NCBI GenBank assembly: GCA_947579665.1 | Contig: OX388351.1 | Location: forward strand, 57,420,939 to 57,484,938 | Direction of reading: 5' to 3' | DNA length: 64,000 nucleotides | Source of the DNA: Sympetrum striolatum | Taxonomy: Eukaryota; Arthropoda; Insecta; Odonata; Libellulidae | Shown here: in pieces, positions 35,500 to 45,748 of the stretch | Layout: every line of letters begins with the position of its first letter | Numbering within the stretch: the stretch's first letter is position 1 | Position numbers and translations under genes: made by a program | The notes under the pieces: generated by a model | Database searches by the model: none | Told to the model about the DNA's origin: nothing | The model's input: only the letters and a program-made list of their open reading frames with translations

Positions 35500-35564
35500 A
35501 TGGAAGAGGAGACTTTTAGTCTCAATCTCGCCCGAATAAAGCCGTTTTATTATTATTATTATTA
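35500..35564 (+). mobile_element. Retroelement 3' end with AATAAA and (TTA)n tail
   Basis: GGAAGAGGAGACTTTTAGTC, then TCAATCTCGCCCGAATAAAG, CCG and (TTA)n. It is essentially identical to 20681-20732 over the shared part. It lies 50 bp after the foldback on the same strand. It is a 5'-truncated insertion with no coding part. Confidence 0.75.
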
Positions 35565-36559
35565 ATTTTACTGCTATGACACTTGAAATGCTCAAGATAG
35601 TTATATAAAACACCATAAGGAGATATCTCAAGGTTTATTGGTGTTCTATTAAGGTACCTTCAAGTTTAAAATCAACTACTAAAGTCATCTTAAATCAATC
35701 ATACGCATCTAAAAAATAATATCCGCTAAGCAGATTGTATTTTTTTCAGCAACTCCACTTTAAAGTAGGCGTTTCAACGGTTAATTCAAATGTGCTGAAG
35801 ATATTCTGAGTCACTAATTTAGTGAATGGTGATCGCAGTGAGGTAGGGCATAAAAAGTAAAAATTGAGACGTTAAACGTGGGAGGGAGAGGAAATGGGAG
35901 CAGAAATGAAGATGGAAAAGAAAAAATATCAGAGAAATGCGAGATTTCCGTATTTCATATTAGGTCGCTGTCACTCCTGAGCTTCAAATTCATCTTCCTT
36001 AAAAATAACTAACCATAAAATCTAATTTTCGGTTGATACGGTTAGCTCCGAGGTTGTGACAGGAAGCCTGACCTAGATCACTTCCATCGCCATGAATTCA
36101 TCAAAGTATGCAGCGGAAGAATGGTTCGAACAAAAGTGAAAAGTCGGGCGTACGAATGGATTGAGATAAATTCTTCATGTTTCTATCCTCGAATTTTAGA
36201 AAGTAAAGTGTGTATGAATGGAATGTTTCGGAGGAAATTTGGCCTCCTGTTGATTACAATGAGTCATTCGTAAACTGATGCAGTGGACATAAAATAACCG
36301 CACGGTAAATCTTCTTTCCCTTAGATGTAATGCATACAAATCTACTATTATACTAAAAGCATTATTAAAAAAATACTTCTTAAGCCGCAAACGTAATTTG
36401 AAGTTATAAGGTGCAACAAAATCCTGCTAGATTGCGAATCGTGGAATGGAATTGATGATTTTGAGAAATTACTTTTGGAAATAAATAAACCAGAAATCAA
36501 TTATTCAAGGAAACTAGAATTTTTAATTCAAGATTGTAATAAAACCAAAGTATAAACGG
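35565..36559. other. Stretch without recognisable features
   Basis: Nothing supported. The minus-strand frame at 36196-36390 has no known motif. Confidence 0.55.
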
Positions 36560-37284
36560 TCGTTGTAATGCGAGTTAAGAGTTATTGCTCCGTAGTTAAT
36601 TCTTCGAAAAGAAAAATTGCGTCCAAATCACCCGTACAAAATTAATGGAATTAATATCAAAGTAGTAGATTCAGTTGAATATCTCGGGATCAACATTGCT
36701 AATAACTTAAATTGGAGCACGCATATTCGAAAAATCTGCGGCAAAGCAAGTAAAAGGCTTGGCTTTGTAAAGCGTATTGTCGGTAAATGCGACGAAAAGG
36801 TGAGAGAGCGATGTTATTTTACCTTGGTCAGACCCCTTCTGGAATATGCGGTAAGTATATGGGATCCGGCGGATGAAACGTGTACTCCCAAACTCGAGAA
36901 AGTGCAGCGTAAAGCGGTTCGTTTTGTTAAGAAATACTACGATAAAAAGCAAGCGTTACAAAAATGCTCTCAGACGTAGGTTGGGAATCCTTGAAAGAAA
37001 GGAGATTGGGAGCTAGGCTGCGATTGCTTAATAAATTCAGGGAAATTACATTTGCGGAAGATACAATCGGTATCATGCAACCCCCCTGCTACCTCGGTCG
37101 ATCCGATAATGACCGTAAGTTAAGAGAAATAGATGCTAGGACGAATCGTTTTAAAAACTCATTCTTTCCGCAAACGATACGTGACAATAACCGAATAAGG
37201 AAGTAGTTTAGACTCAACTGGTGTTTACACCCCCTGCCACACGCCGAAAGGCGGCTTGTAGTGTATTAATGTAGATGTAGATTG
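36560..37284 (+). pseudogene. Non-LTR retrotransposon 3' remnant (reverse transcriptase C-terminus and 3' UTR)
   Basis: The frame 36617-36979 encodes YKINGINI, VDSVEYLGINI, NNLNWSTHIRKI, VRPLLEYAVSIWDP and LEKVQRKAVRF, the segment after the catalytic YADD box in CR1/Jockey-type LINE proteins. A one-base frameshift near 36945 moves it into the frame of 36964-37206 (MLSDVGWESLKERR, ARLRLLNKFR), which ends in a stop at 37206. A 3' UTR with CTGCCACACGCC..GGCGGCTTGTAG and a TGTAGATGTAGATT tail closes it at about 37282. The N-terminal endonuclease and the catalytic reverse transcriptase part are missing, so it is 5'-truncated and inactive. The 81-codon minus-strand frame at 36707-36952 is its shadow. 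Confidence 0.92.
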
Positions 37285-37904
37285 CAATGTTAAGATTAGA
37301 GAGGATCTAGTTCCCCCCAAAAAAATATATATACCATCAAAAGTTATTTTCGCTTTCGTTGAATTTAAAATATAAATTTCATTAGTACAGAATATTTGTT
37401 GATAATAATTCTCGATATTCATTATCTACTTCTTGCTGAACAAAGAAACTTTTCCCTAAGAAAGTCAGGATTAGTGACGTAACGTCCACGTAAATTTTCA
37501 AGACAGGCAGAATTTGCAAAATAATTGCAATGATTGGTATAAAAAGTGTGGCAAATGAAATTTCAGAATATAATTAAATCAAATACAGAATAATTCTGGT
37601 TAATTTGAAAAGGCTCACCTTTGACTTTCATGTTCGCCAAAATCAAGTGGAATTTACTGATAAAAAAGCGGATATCCAGTGAATTCCATGCTTATATTTC
37701 CGTATTCCTACAAGGAAAGGAAGTACATAATCTTTAAATGAGCAAGGAACTGATTAAACGATCAGATAGATTTGGTAACTTCCGAAGGTTTACGTATTCA
37801 TGAGAAATTAAAGTAAACATATTAATTCATCCCCGTAACTCGCCAACAATCGTTAAATTCTCCGCTGAAAGAATATCAGATGGCAGGAGTAGGGGAACTA
37901 AGTC
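37285..37904. other. Stretch without recognisable features
   Basis: AT-rich. No gene or repeat could be supported. Confidence 0.55.
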
Positions 37905-38180
37905 ATGAATGCTTTAGTCCCGCACAAAATTGGCAAAATTCAGCAAAAGCAGGAGAAGAAGAGAAGATGCAGTAATTGGTGCAGCGGAGGCGAGGAAGGA
38001 AGCTGCAAGGGAAAGATGAGAGAAGGCTGGCGTGAGATGGGCCAATTAGCGAAGCAAGTTAAAGATCGGGGTGATGAATTCATGGAATTGGCTCGCATTT
38101 ATTATTGCAAGGCGACTTCGAAGCCTCTTGAGGAGGATAGAAGCATCGAGGAAATAAATACATATAAAGGTCATTACTAA
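37905..38180 (+). pseudogene. Frameshifted coding relic, family unrecognised
   Basis: The open frame (91 codons, TAA at 38178-38180) has a second half of ordinary protein character: MREGWREMGQLAKQVKDRGD, EFMELARIYY, then CKATSKPLEEDRSIEEINTY. Immediately upstream, a different frame reads REDAVIGAAEARKEAARER and joins it after a short frame change near 38015. This looks like one helical, charged polypeptide broken by an indel, rather than chance translation. I cannot name the family; a transposon accessory protein or an expanded unknown gene family are both possible. No start, intron or polyA signal can be assigned with confidence. Confidence 0.45.
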
Positions 38181-38905
38181 AAATAGAACCAGATAGAACT
38201 AATATATTTCAGAGGGAAAAAATATTATAAATCCAATAAGGAAAGTAAAAATAGATACTCATAAAGTAAAATTCTTTGAGAGAGAAATTATTCTTTTTAA
38301 TCTTTCCAGATTGAGAATAAAATGCAAGTCGTTGCTTTTTAGGTATGTTACAAATTTTGTTGTTTATTGGATATAAATCCTAGAAAATCCTTTTATTAGG
38401 ATGAAAAATGGATATTTCCATAACGTGGATTAAAACTTTGTATAAGGGTGATGTAACTTTACTGAGGCTTTAGATGATAAACTTACGTGTGTTGAGAAAA
38501 CTACTCATAATTTACTATATTCATTGCTTCCGAGATACATCTTCCAAAACATTTAAACAGACCCCTCTAAATTGAAAGAAGATGTAAACTTAAAAATGAA
38601 TATCCAATATATATTTACACGATACATTATTTGTGACATGTCCATCTGCTCTTTATGATAAAATTACACCGGTCGTACGAAACTCAACGTAATTGTCAGC
38701 TGATTCATTTGAACTAGAAGATACTAATAATGCTCAGTTTTTCACACTGACTTGATTTAAGCGGATAATTTATTTTTATCTCAACTTATTTGTCTCCATA
38801 ACTAACAAATACAACAGAATGTTTGAAAATCTAAATTTTGGTTCTTAATATTCTTTCTTCTAAACCACTTCCATGCAATTGGTTCAAGTATTAAACAGTT
38901 AACGC
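38181..38905. other. AT-rich stretch without recognisable features
   Basis: A short match (AGATAGAACTAATA) to about 20910 was noted, but it is too short to define a repeat. Confidence 0.5.
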
Positions 38906-38913
38906 AAGGAAGT

Positions 38914-39018
38914 GAAAAATAGTGACAAGACGGGACTCAAACCCGGGCCCCCCACTTTCTGGGCAGGTATTCTAAGTGGGAGACCTGGGTTCGAGTCCAA
39001 GCCATACCGTAATTTTTC
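38914..39018. mobile_element. Foldback made of two inverted tRNA-like heads
   Basis: Two box B-containing arms face each other. On the minus strand one reads CCCGGGTTTGAGTCCCG; on the plus strand the other reads CCTGGGTTCGAGTCC. The arms pair from GAAAAAT..CCCACTT to AAGTGGG..AATTTTT, with a loop of about 16 nt (TCTGGGCAGGTATTCT). This is either an inverted SINE dimer or a palindromic mobile element that captured a tRNA-like head. The left arm has a solo relative at 14660-14735. No functional tRNA is encoded. Confidence 0.7.
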
Positions 39019-39029
39019 ATATCTGTTTC

Positions 39030-40680
39030 GGTTGATTCAGGCACACTCCTGTTACTTCCATTCCCTCTACCTTATTAAGCAATCAGTTGAAGGAAATTAA
39101 TTTGCTGTACCATTGTTCATTGTCAAAGATTAAATTGAAGGTGCAAGTTCTCCGCATGTTAGCAAAAGGATACAAGCGAGATCTTAAGATGATAGAATCT
39201 CCTCTAACTTAATTCCCCTTCAAATTAAACGTAAACGCTGCCAATTAATGAACCGTAAACTGTTAAGATCTTCCGCAGTTAATGCGAGGATAAACATCGT
39301 ATCACAACAGTTCATAATAACTTTACAGCCTAATGCCCATTAATAAAAGGGACAAGAGTTTTCATAACCACTGAATAAGCCTACAAATACCATTTATACG
39401 AGTGGTGTTTATAAAAGGTTTAGCTCCGAGCCGTATATGAGGTGATTTTCGTTTAATGGCATTATGTTGGTTATAAAAGGAGAGAAAGGGACCGAGTATC
39501 GGATAAGAATAAAGAATCGCGTTTTTTTGTCTCCGAGAGTATAAAAGGAAGGGCAAGATGACGATGGAAAGGAAGAAAGGGACAGAATAAAAGAGGCGAC
39601 AGAGGCAAAAACGTGCGCACGTGATAAGTTCAACGGAAAGAAAGAGAGAGAGCCAAAAAAACAAAAGAAGTAAGCAACGCCTCCTCATAGAAAATCGATG
39701 CTTAATAATTTTAAGAACTCACTGTAGTGTCAAAGTATTCTCTTAAAAATACCGAAAAGAAATTAATGGTGATCTATTTGAAAAACCTCTGCATCGTATG
39801 TATTTATATACTTATTTCTAAAATGGCTAAGCCCCATGTTCATTTTCAGCAATTAATTTACCCTGAGTTTTCTTCACAGTCTTTCTTCTTTCGTGAATTT
39901 TAAATTAGAAACAATTTTCACTCAAAATTGGGAGGGGTATCACAAGAAGAACAAATTGACGGTGAGTCTAATTTAAATCATCAAACATTTTTTTCGAGTC
40001 AATAGTGTAAAGATTGTTTATAACATTTTAAATTTTTTCTTAAATCGCCTTTAAAGGATATGCTAAATGGATGGTAAACCTAATTTTGAGAGCCAAGTTA
40101 CAAATTGAATTACCTACACTCATTCTTTCTCCTATAGAAAATATTTTTCTCTCTCCTTGATTTAATGAAGTTATCGGTAAGGAAACTCACTACAAATGAA
40201 AGACTTCCTACTAATTTAATTAATTAAATTAAGAAGCAGAAGTTTACTGAATTGTGCTTTTAGGTAGAAATGATTCAGCCTAGTCTGTCTATCCCTTCCT
40301 AGTAAATATATAATGTAGTATAAAATTAAATAAAGGATTATTTGCGATTAAATAAGCATTTTTTATAGTACCTATTGGCAAGGTAATATATAACTCCAAT
40401 GATATCGCAAACTTTTATATCTTTTATGAAAAGGATAAGGAAGTGTAGTCAACATTTTTGTGAATAGGAATCCTTAGTTTGATGGTTTCTTGCTAAAAAT
40501 TACGAATGAAAGTTTTGTAATTTTATTAGTGCTTGAATGATATAATTAACTGCATTAATTGCAACACATTAATGATATATATAAAAGTAATTAGTGCAAA
40601 AAAAAACATTTTTCTAAACGGAATTGAACGTCAAAATACCACGAAGGGATTCCCCGTTAATTATGATTCGGAGATATTTA
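39030..40680. other. Stretch without recognisable genes, partly purine-rich
   Basis: The plus strand is purine-rich at about 39470-39670. The overlapping minus-strand frames 39362-39688 (108 codons) and 39409-39633 are its pyrimidine-rich complement and read as Phe/Leu/Ser-rich low-complexity protein. A 23-bp AT palindrome lies near 40210-40232. Nothing else was found. Confidence 0.5.
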
Positions 40681-40686
40681 TTTTCC

Positions 40687-40914
40687 ACCGGTATTGGCGG
40701 CCGAGTGGAGAGCATACCATCTAAGCTATCGCTCCTACCCCCCAAGGTCCCGGGTTCGAATCCCGGCTGATCGGATTTTTCCGACCAGGGAATGCTTGTG
40801 TGTGTTCGTTGTTACTGTTGCCTCGGTGAAGCACATCCTGATAAGGCTCATCAGGGCTTAGAAAGACTTCACCGGTTAAAGGCAACAGTATGTAGCTACG
40901 CATGGAAAAAAATT
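40687..40914 (+). mobile_element. tRNA-derived SINE, same head as 12.4 kb, different 3' body
   Basis: The head GGTATTGGCGGCCGAGTGG (box A region) and GGGTTCGAATCCCGGC (box B) is followed by GATTTTTCCGACCAGGGAATG and TTGTGTGTGTT, matching the SINE at 12.4 kb. The 3' body is distinct: 40815-40888 can fold into a long hairpin (CTGTTGCC..CGGTGAAG pairing with CTTCACCG..GGCAACAG, and CCTGA..TCAGG inside). It ends in GGAAAAAAATT. The 60-codon minus-strand frame over it is a by-product. The target-site duplication is unclear. Confidence 0.82.
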
Positions 40915-42340
40915 GCTAATTGGTTATTTCAAATTTTAATCTGATTCTAATAAAATGTGATACTTATTACAAAAGTTATAAATACGACATTTTTAGGGGA
41001 TATAAAAGATAAACCTTTTATTACCAGATAGTTTTACTTTAAGAAAGAATATTCAGCATTAGCAAAATTAAACTTTTACGACAAACATACATCAAAATTG
41101 TACGTGCCCATTATTCATAACACGACGTTAAAGAAGATTGCTTATATTTTTAAGACAACTAATTGAATAAATTTAATATTATGTTTGAAAGGCTTAAAAT
41201 TGGCTAATTTAAAGGGAAACTTTGATTCTATTCAAATATATTTCTTTTACAAAAACAGTTTAACTGCATCTTTTTACTACCAAACAAACTCATGTGGAAT
41301 TCTACAGTATACCCCACTTAATAAGAAATGAAAGCAATTAATTTCTTTACTGCTTCTTCTTTTTCAATAGATATTTTTAATCAATAAAAAAATCTTTATA
41401 TTATCTTTACTGCCTTTATTACGGTGAAGCGGTGATTTTACACAAAATCCCTAACGATTTTCATTTATTATAACTTGATTCCGCTTAACTATACTTTGAA
41501 TTACTCTATCTGCTAAATAATTAATGGAATGTATACTAGTTTACGTCCCTCATTTTAGCTTATCGCTATTTATTATTATTCCAAAGCCTCGTTATAGCTA
41601 ATACAATCACGCATGCTAATGCGAAACAGCAAATTTCAAACAAATTAGTGCAATCATTCTCTATTAATAAACAAATTAGCAATTAAATATAAATATACTA
41701 TTATGGGCAATTTTAATAAAGCACGCCGTTTATTTGCTGATTTATTTTGCTACCTTGTTTAAAATGCTATAAATATTTTATCGGTTTTAGATAGCTGTAC
41801 AAAACTATTCCCACTCACCAAATTATGAGATGGGCAATACAATTATATGAGCAGATTCAATTGATAATTCCATTTCTATTACATAGCTGAGGTATTCTGT
41901 TAATACAGGGACTTGGCTGATTTTCTTGGTTATCGATGTAGACTAAGTAAATTCAAACAAACCTTATATATAGCAAATATGGCAATTCTTAGCATTAAAG
42001 TACTTTTTAGTGATGATTTGATGCTATGTCATTCAAACATTACCAGAAAGACATTTTTTTATATTTCCAATGAATAACCGAAGAGATGCGTGGGTATGTC
42101 TACATAAATCAATACACGGTGGGTTTGTAACTAGCGTCATTTGCGCAGCAATATGCTTTTCAAACAATAATTTTGTCAGTTTCAAATATCATAAATCTTG
42201 ATTTAATAAGTTGTTCAAACTAATAAGGGAACTTTATTATTCTTTGTCATTACCATTGCAGTAGCTAGCGATGCAAGTAATCAAAACTTAATGAACAGGT
42301 AAAAATCTTTCTAGATCTTTAATTGAAATTAACCTACTCA
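40915..42340. other. AT-rich stretch without recognisable features
   Basis: About 1.4 kb, uniformly AT-rich. No gene, repeat or RNA is supported. Confidence 0.6.
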
Positions 42341-42800
42341 GGAAACAGAATTTTCCAAACAACTACGGTAGGCCCGAAAGCAATGGAAAATCGACTAGAG
42401 ATTCGTGATATGCTATGCATATTAGATCCACCGATTGATTAACTTGAATGTATAAGAAACTCTGGTCTAGAGGATTCGACGGCTTGTTTTCCATACGGGT
42501 TCGTGGACCACATTTCCGGAATTTTAAGGGCACAGCAGCATAAAGAACTCCGGTATGAATGAGGGAGAAATGCGATAGCAAGGAAAGATCTGGAGAGCAG
42601 TGATGGAGGGAATAAAGGAATCGGATAGAGACGTTTCAAAAAGAGCAAAGACTCTTCCGGGCGACAGCAGAGGAAAGGAGAAGAATTTTTAAAATTTATC
42701 ATCAACCCCTCTGCGAGAACGAAACGTCACCCTTATCTTAGCTTCCCTTCTCCCTAAATGCCCCAGCGTCTCTCCCTACGCCGTGTTTCATAATTTAGGG
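42340..42800. other. GC-richer, purine-biased island
   Basis: The plus strand is purine-rich at about 42555-42690 (for example GGAGAGCAGTGATGGAGGG). The two minus-strand frames 42363-42581 and 42439-42705 overlap in different frames and have no known domain. Confidence 0.4.
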
Positions 42801-43022
42801 AAAACTTTAACAGTCCACAAATGCACTTGAAACATTTATACAGTTATAATATGCTCAAAAAGTACTTGAGCAAAGAAATGAGGAACGAAATTCAGACGGG
42901 GCTCCCCTGCCCAGGGTTTCGGGGTGTATCATCATCATCAAACAACTGTCAAGAGAGTAAAAATCAGCGGCAAAGTGGATTTATAAGAAGACTGCCCCTT
43001 GGCTCTGCTACCTTTTTTATGT

Positions 43023-43051
43023 ATTCCTTAATAATGTAATTATTAAGGAAT
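43023..43051. repeat. 29-bp perfect hairpin
   Basis: ATTCCTTAATAAT, a GTA loop, then the exact inverse. It lies directly before repeat copy 3, so it may mark the edge of that copy or a small insertion. Confidence 0.85.
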
Positions 43052-43057
43052 GCACAA

Positions 43058-43205
43058 AATTACGAACGGTGAAGTCTCTCGAAAGAAAGGACAAACTAAC
43101 TCACTACTCATCCGCCCTAGTAAGTTTCATTCCTCACTTACTAGCTCTTGTCTGCTAATGTCAGAGGGTGTGAGGTACTGACAGGTCTTCGGTCAGAATT
43201 TACAG
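43058..43205 (+). repeat. Dispersed repeat family, copy 3 (partial)
   Basis: This matches the 3' 150 bp of copies at 170-570 and 29775-30170: GAAAGAAAGGACAAACTA, CTCACTACTCATCC, CTAGTAAGTTTCATTCCTC, then GTGAGGTACTGACAGG and TTTACAGA. The 5' part of the family is missing, so this copy is truncated. It has the same orientation as the others. Confidence 0.65.
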
Positions 43206-43650
43206 ATATGAGCAAATTACACAACAAAATCAAAAGAAAATAAACCTAAAGAAATGCTCTTCACTGAAATACAGCTTTTCATTAAGATATTTTTCGATCA
43301 GTTACATAAATGCCATGCCATGAGAATTAGCTATAAACAGAGACTTTTATTAACTAGTCACTCAGTATTAAAAGAGACCGTGGAACAAGATGCAATGTGG
43401 AACAGAAGCTGATAAGACGAAAATAACCGCACAGGTTATGTCAGTACTAAACGTTTGAAATTAATTTGACTGGAAAAATGGGACGTGATGTTTCAAATAT
43501 AAGTAAAACATACACACATTGTATATATAAGGTTTTGTAGGGTAATTATAAGCTTCAATAGACATATAAATATGCCTTTCTCGATTTCAATCGTAATTTC
43601 GATTAATTTACTTATATAATCGATGTCTTGACTGTACTTCGTGGAACGAC
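43206..43650. other. AT-rich stretch without recognisable features
   Basis: Nothing supported. Confidence 0.5.
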
Positions 43651-43653
43651 ATC

Positions 43654-43805
43654 TTAGGTTGAAAGAAAAAACTTCGTAATTTCCACAATAAGTTTTAAAT
43701 TATCGAACCGGTTTCGGCATTGACAGCCATTCTCAGGGAACTGAAACCGGTCGGATAAATTAAAACTTATTGTGGAAATTAAGAAGTTTTTTCTTTCTAC
43801 CTAAT
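43654..43805. mobile_element. 152-bp foldback element, 65-bp arms
   Basis: The arms pair TAGGTTGAAAGAAAAAACTT and AATTTCCACAATAAGTTTTAA with their inverse on the right. The module at 43704-43739 reads, on the minus strand, CCCTGAGAATGG, CTGTCAAT, GCCGAAACCGGTTCG. The right arm carries a second CTGAAACCGGTCGG. It has no coding capacity. It shares only the module, not the arms, with the other foldbacks. Confidence 0.88.
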
Positions 43806-45290
43806 TTACTTATATTTCTATTTTACGATGTATTTCAATCAAACGCTACTCATGAATTTATGCGGCAAAGATTGGTCAAGGTAAATTATTGAGTAATATC
43901 ATATTTATTTGTTCACTGATTTATATTTTGTTCTGAAATAGTACTCAATAAATATTTACATTACTATGTTCCATCTTTAAGGTGCTTGATAAACGATGAA
44001 AATACATTTTCAGATTCGAAAACTGCTGTTAAAATTTCAATTACAGGAAGGTATCACGATCAGATACGATTTTATTTCAATCAATTTTATGCTGCCAGCT
44101 TTCAGCATGTAATTTTCCAATGCTAAACGATACATTTATTCTGCAAACGTAAGCCTAATTGGGAGAAATGCACATATACATGAGCATCAGCATCTATTAT
44201 GTTCTCTGCATATAGATTTAATCGGTTTTTTCAAGAAGTTTTCTTATAAATCGCATTTAAATAATTATATTCCCACGGTATTTACATAATCCATCTCTCT
44301 CAATTCATAATAAGTGTATTATATTGAAATGAGCTTCGATCAAACATTAAATCAACCGTATCTGATTTAATTTTGTTCATATTTACACGATTAATGTGAG
44401 ATTTTAAATTCGCTGGGTGCTTTAAATTCTTGACTGCTGTTCCTTTCTGCACTGATGAACCAGGATGATTACGAAACTCATGAACGGCAAATCCGACGAA
44501 CTTCATTTCATTACATAGGCTTACATCATTTAATTTTCGATGCGTGAGTAATAGAATAGATAATTGTATAATTGGAGTGTGAAGAATATAATATAAATTC
44601 CAATAAAATATTGTAGATACACGCTATAGCAAACTAAAAGGAAAAATTTAGAAATATTTCCGGGATCTTTGCCTTTAGAATAAATATAAGGGAATAATGT
44701 GAAGTATGTTTACATAATCATCATGCATAGGAGGTTATATAAGGAGCCTATTTCTGTATATTCCTTCTTATTCCTCATTATAGTAAAATGTGTAAAGGGA
44801 ACATTTGGTAATAGCATTACTTTAAAAAATATAAAAACATGATTCAATACATAGGATTAAATTCGTATAGTTATATATTATTATATTATGTTAAATCTAA
44901 AAAATAGATACATATTCTGGTGTATTATCTACGGTATCTGTAAAGATTTATAAAATTTTACATAAAGGGTATAAGAGAGTGAGATAAAAGCTGTATGAAA
45001 ATCTCTCCAGTGCCTTTAGCGGATAATACGTCAGAAAATCACCTTAAAGCAAATTAAAATTCACCGAAAATAAATTATTCAATCATTTTACTAAAAAAGT
45101 AAAATCACTTTTATAGCGTTGAAAACCAAGGATATATAAATCTACATGCCAGACAACTCCATGACATTTTCTTTAGCTAGGCCGTCGAAATATATGCATA
45201 GAACTAGAACTAAATCGAAATTCGGCCTAATTAGGAATTTTTGGAGAAATTAAAAAAATGAAAACTGAATATCTTACACGGATAGCAAAA
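43806..45290. other. AT-rich stretch without recognisable features
   Basis: About 1.5 kb, very AT-rich. The 68-codon minus-strand frame at 44300-44506 has no recognised motif. Confidence 0.55.
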
Positions 45291-45295
45291 TCATT

Positions 45296-45323
45296 CATGA
45301 ATCTACCTTTTGGTAGATTCATG
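45296..45323. repeat. 28-bp perfect hairpin
   Basis: CATGAATCTACC, TTTT loop, GGTAGATTCATG. It lies next to the 3' end of the minus-strand reverse transcriptase remnant. No T-run follows on the plus strand that would suggest a terminator. Confidence 0.85.
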
Positions 45324-45332
45324 TACGATCAA

Positions 45333-45748
45333 AAATCCCTATTAAGCGCCATCTCCTTCATTTCCCTATAGTTAATCCCACTCCTTATGTCATCCAACAT
45401 CGTTTGTCTCTGTCTTCCCCTATCTCTAACGCCTCCGCGTTTATTTTCTTATCAACCCAACTAACGCTTACCATTTTACGCCATACCCACATCTCGAACG
45501 CCTCCAAACGATTAACGTCTTCATTTCTTAAAGTCCACGTTTCGCACCCATAGAGCAACACACTCCAGACCAAGTATTTCACCAATCTTTTCCTGATTCC
45601 TTTTTCATGACCTTTGGTCATCAATTCCTTCGCTTCATAAAGGCTTCCTTGGCCAAGGCTCTTCGAACCTCATCTTTACATCTTCTGTCCCAAGAGAGAG
45701 TACTTCCCAAGTTAGAAAATTTATCCTCCTGCTCTAGTTTTTAAAACG
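45333..45748 (-). pseudogene. Non-LTR retrotransposon ORF2 remnant with internal deletion
   Basis: The minus strand reads DKFSNLGSTLSWDRRC and DEVRRALAKEAF, then after a frameshift KGIRKRLVKYLVWSVLLYGC, ETWTLRNED, LEAFEMWVWRKM and SVSWVDKKINAEALE. This series (YLGS..D, K..VWSVLLYG.ETWTL, LE.FEMW.WR.M, I.W.D...N.E) is the standard post-palm segment of arthropod LINE reverse transcriptases. After it, a shifted frame reads RQRQTMLDDI and YREMKEMALNRD, the far C-terminus, so the stretch in between is deleted. The longest open piece is 45385-45624. The protein is fragmentary and inactive. Confidence 0.9.

Noticed and set aside
36707..36952. 81-codon minus-strand frame
   Set aside because: Antisense shadow of the retrotransposon remnant at 36560-37284.
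39362..39688. 108-codon minus-strand frame that looks like a membrane protein
   Set aside because: The Phe/Leu/Ser-rich translation is what a pyrimidine-rich strand gives. A second overlapping frame has the same character.
40721..40903. 60-codon minus-strand frame containing SRDSNPGP
   Set aside because: It is the complement of the SINE tRNA head, a well-known source of false proteins.
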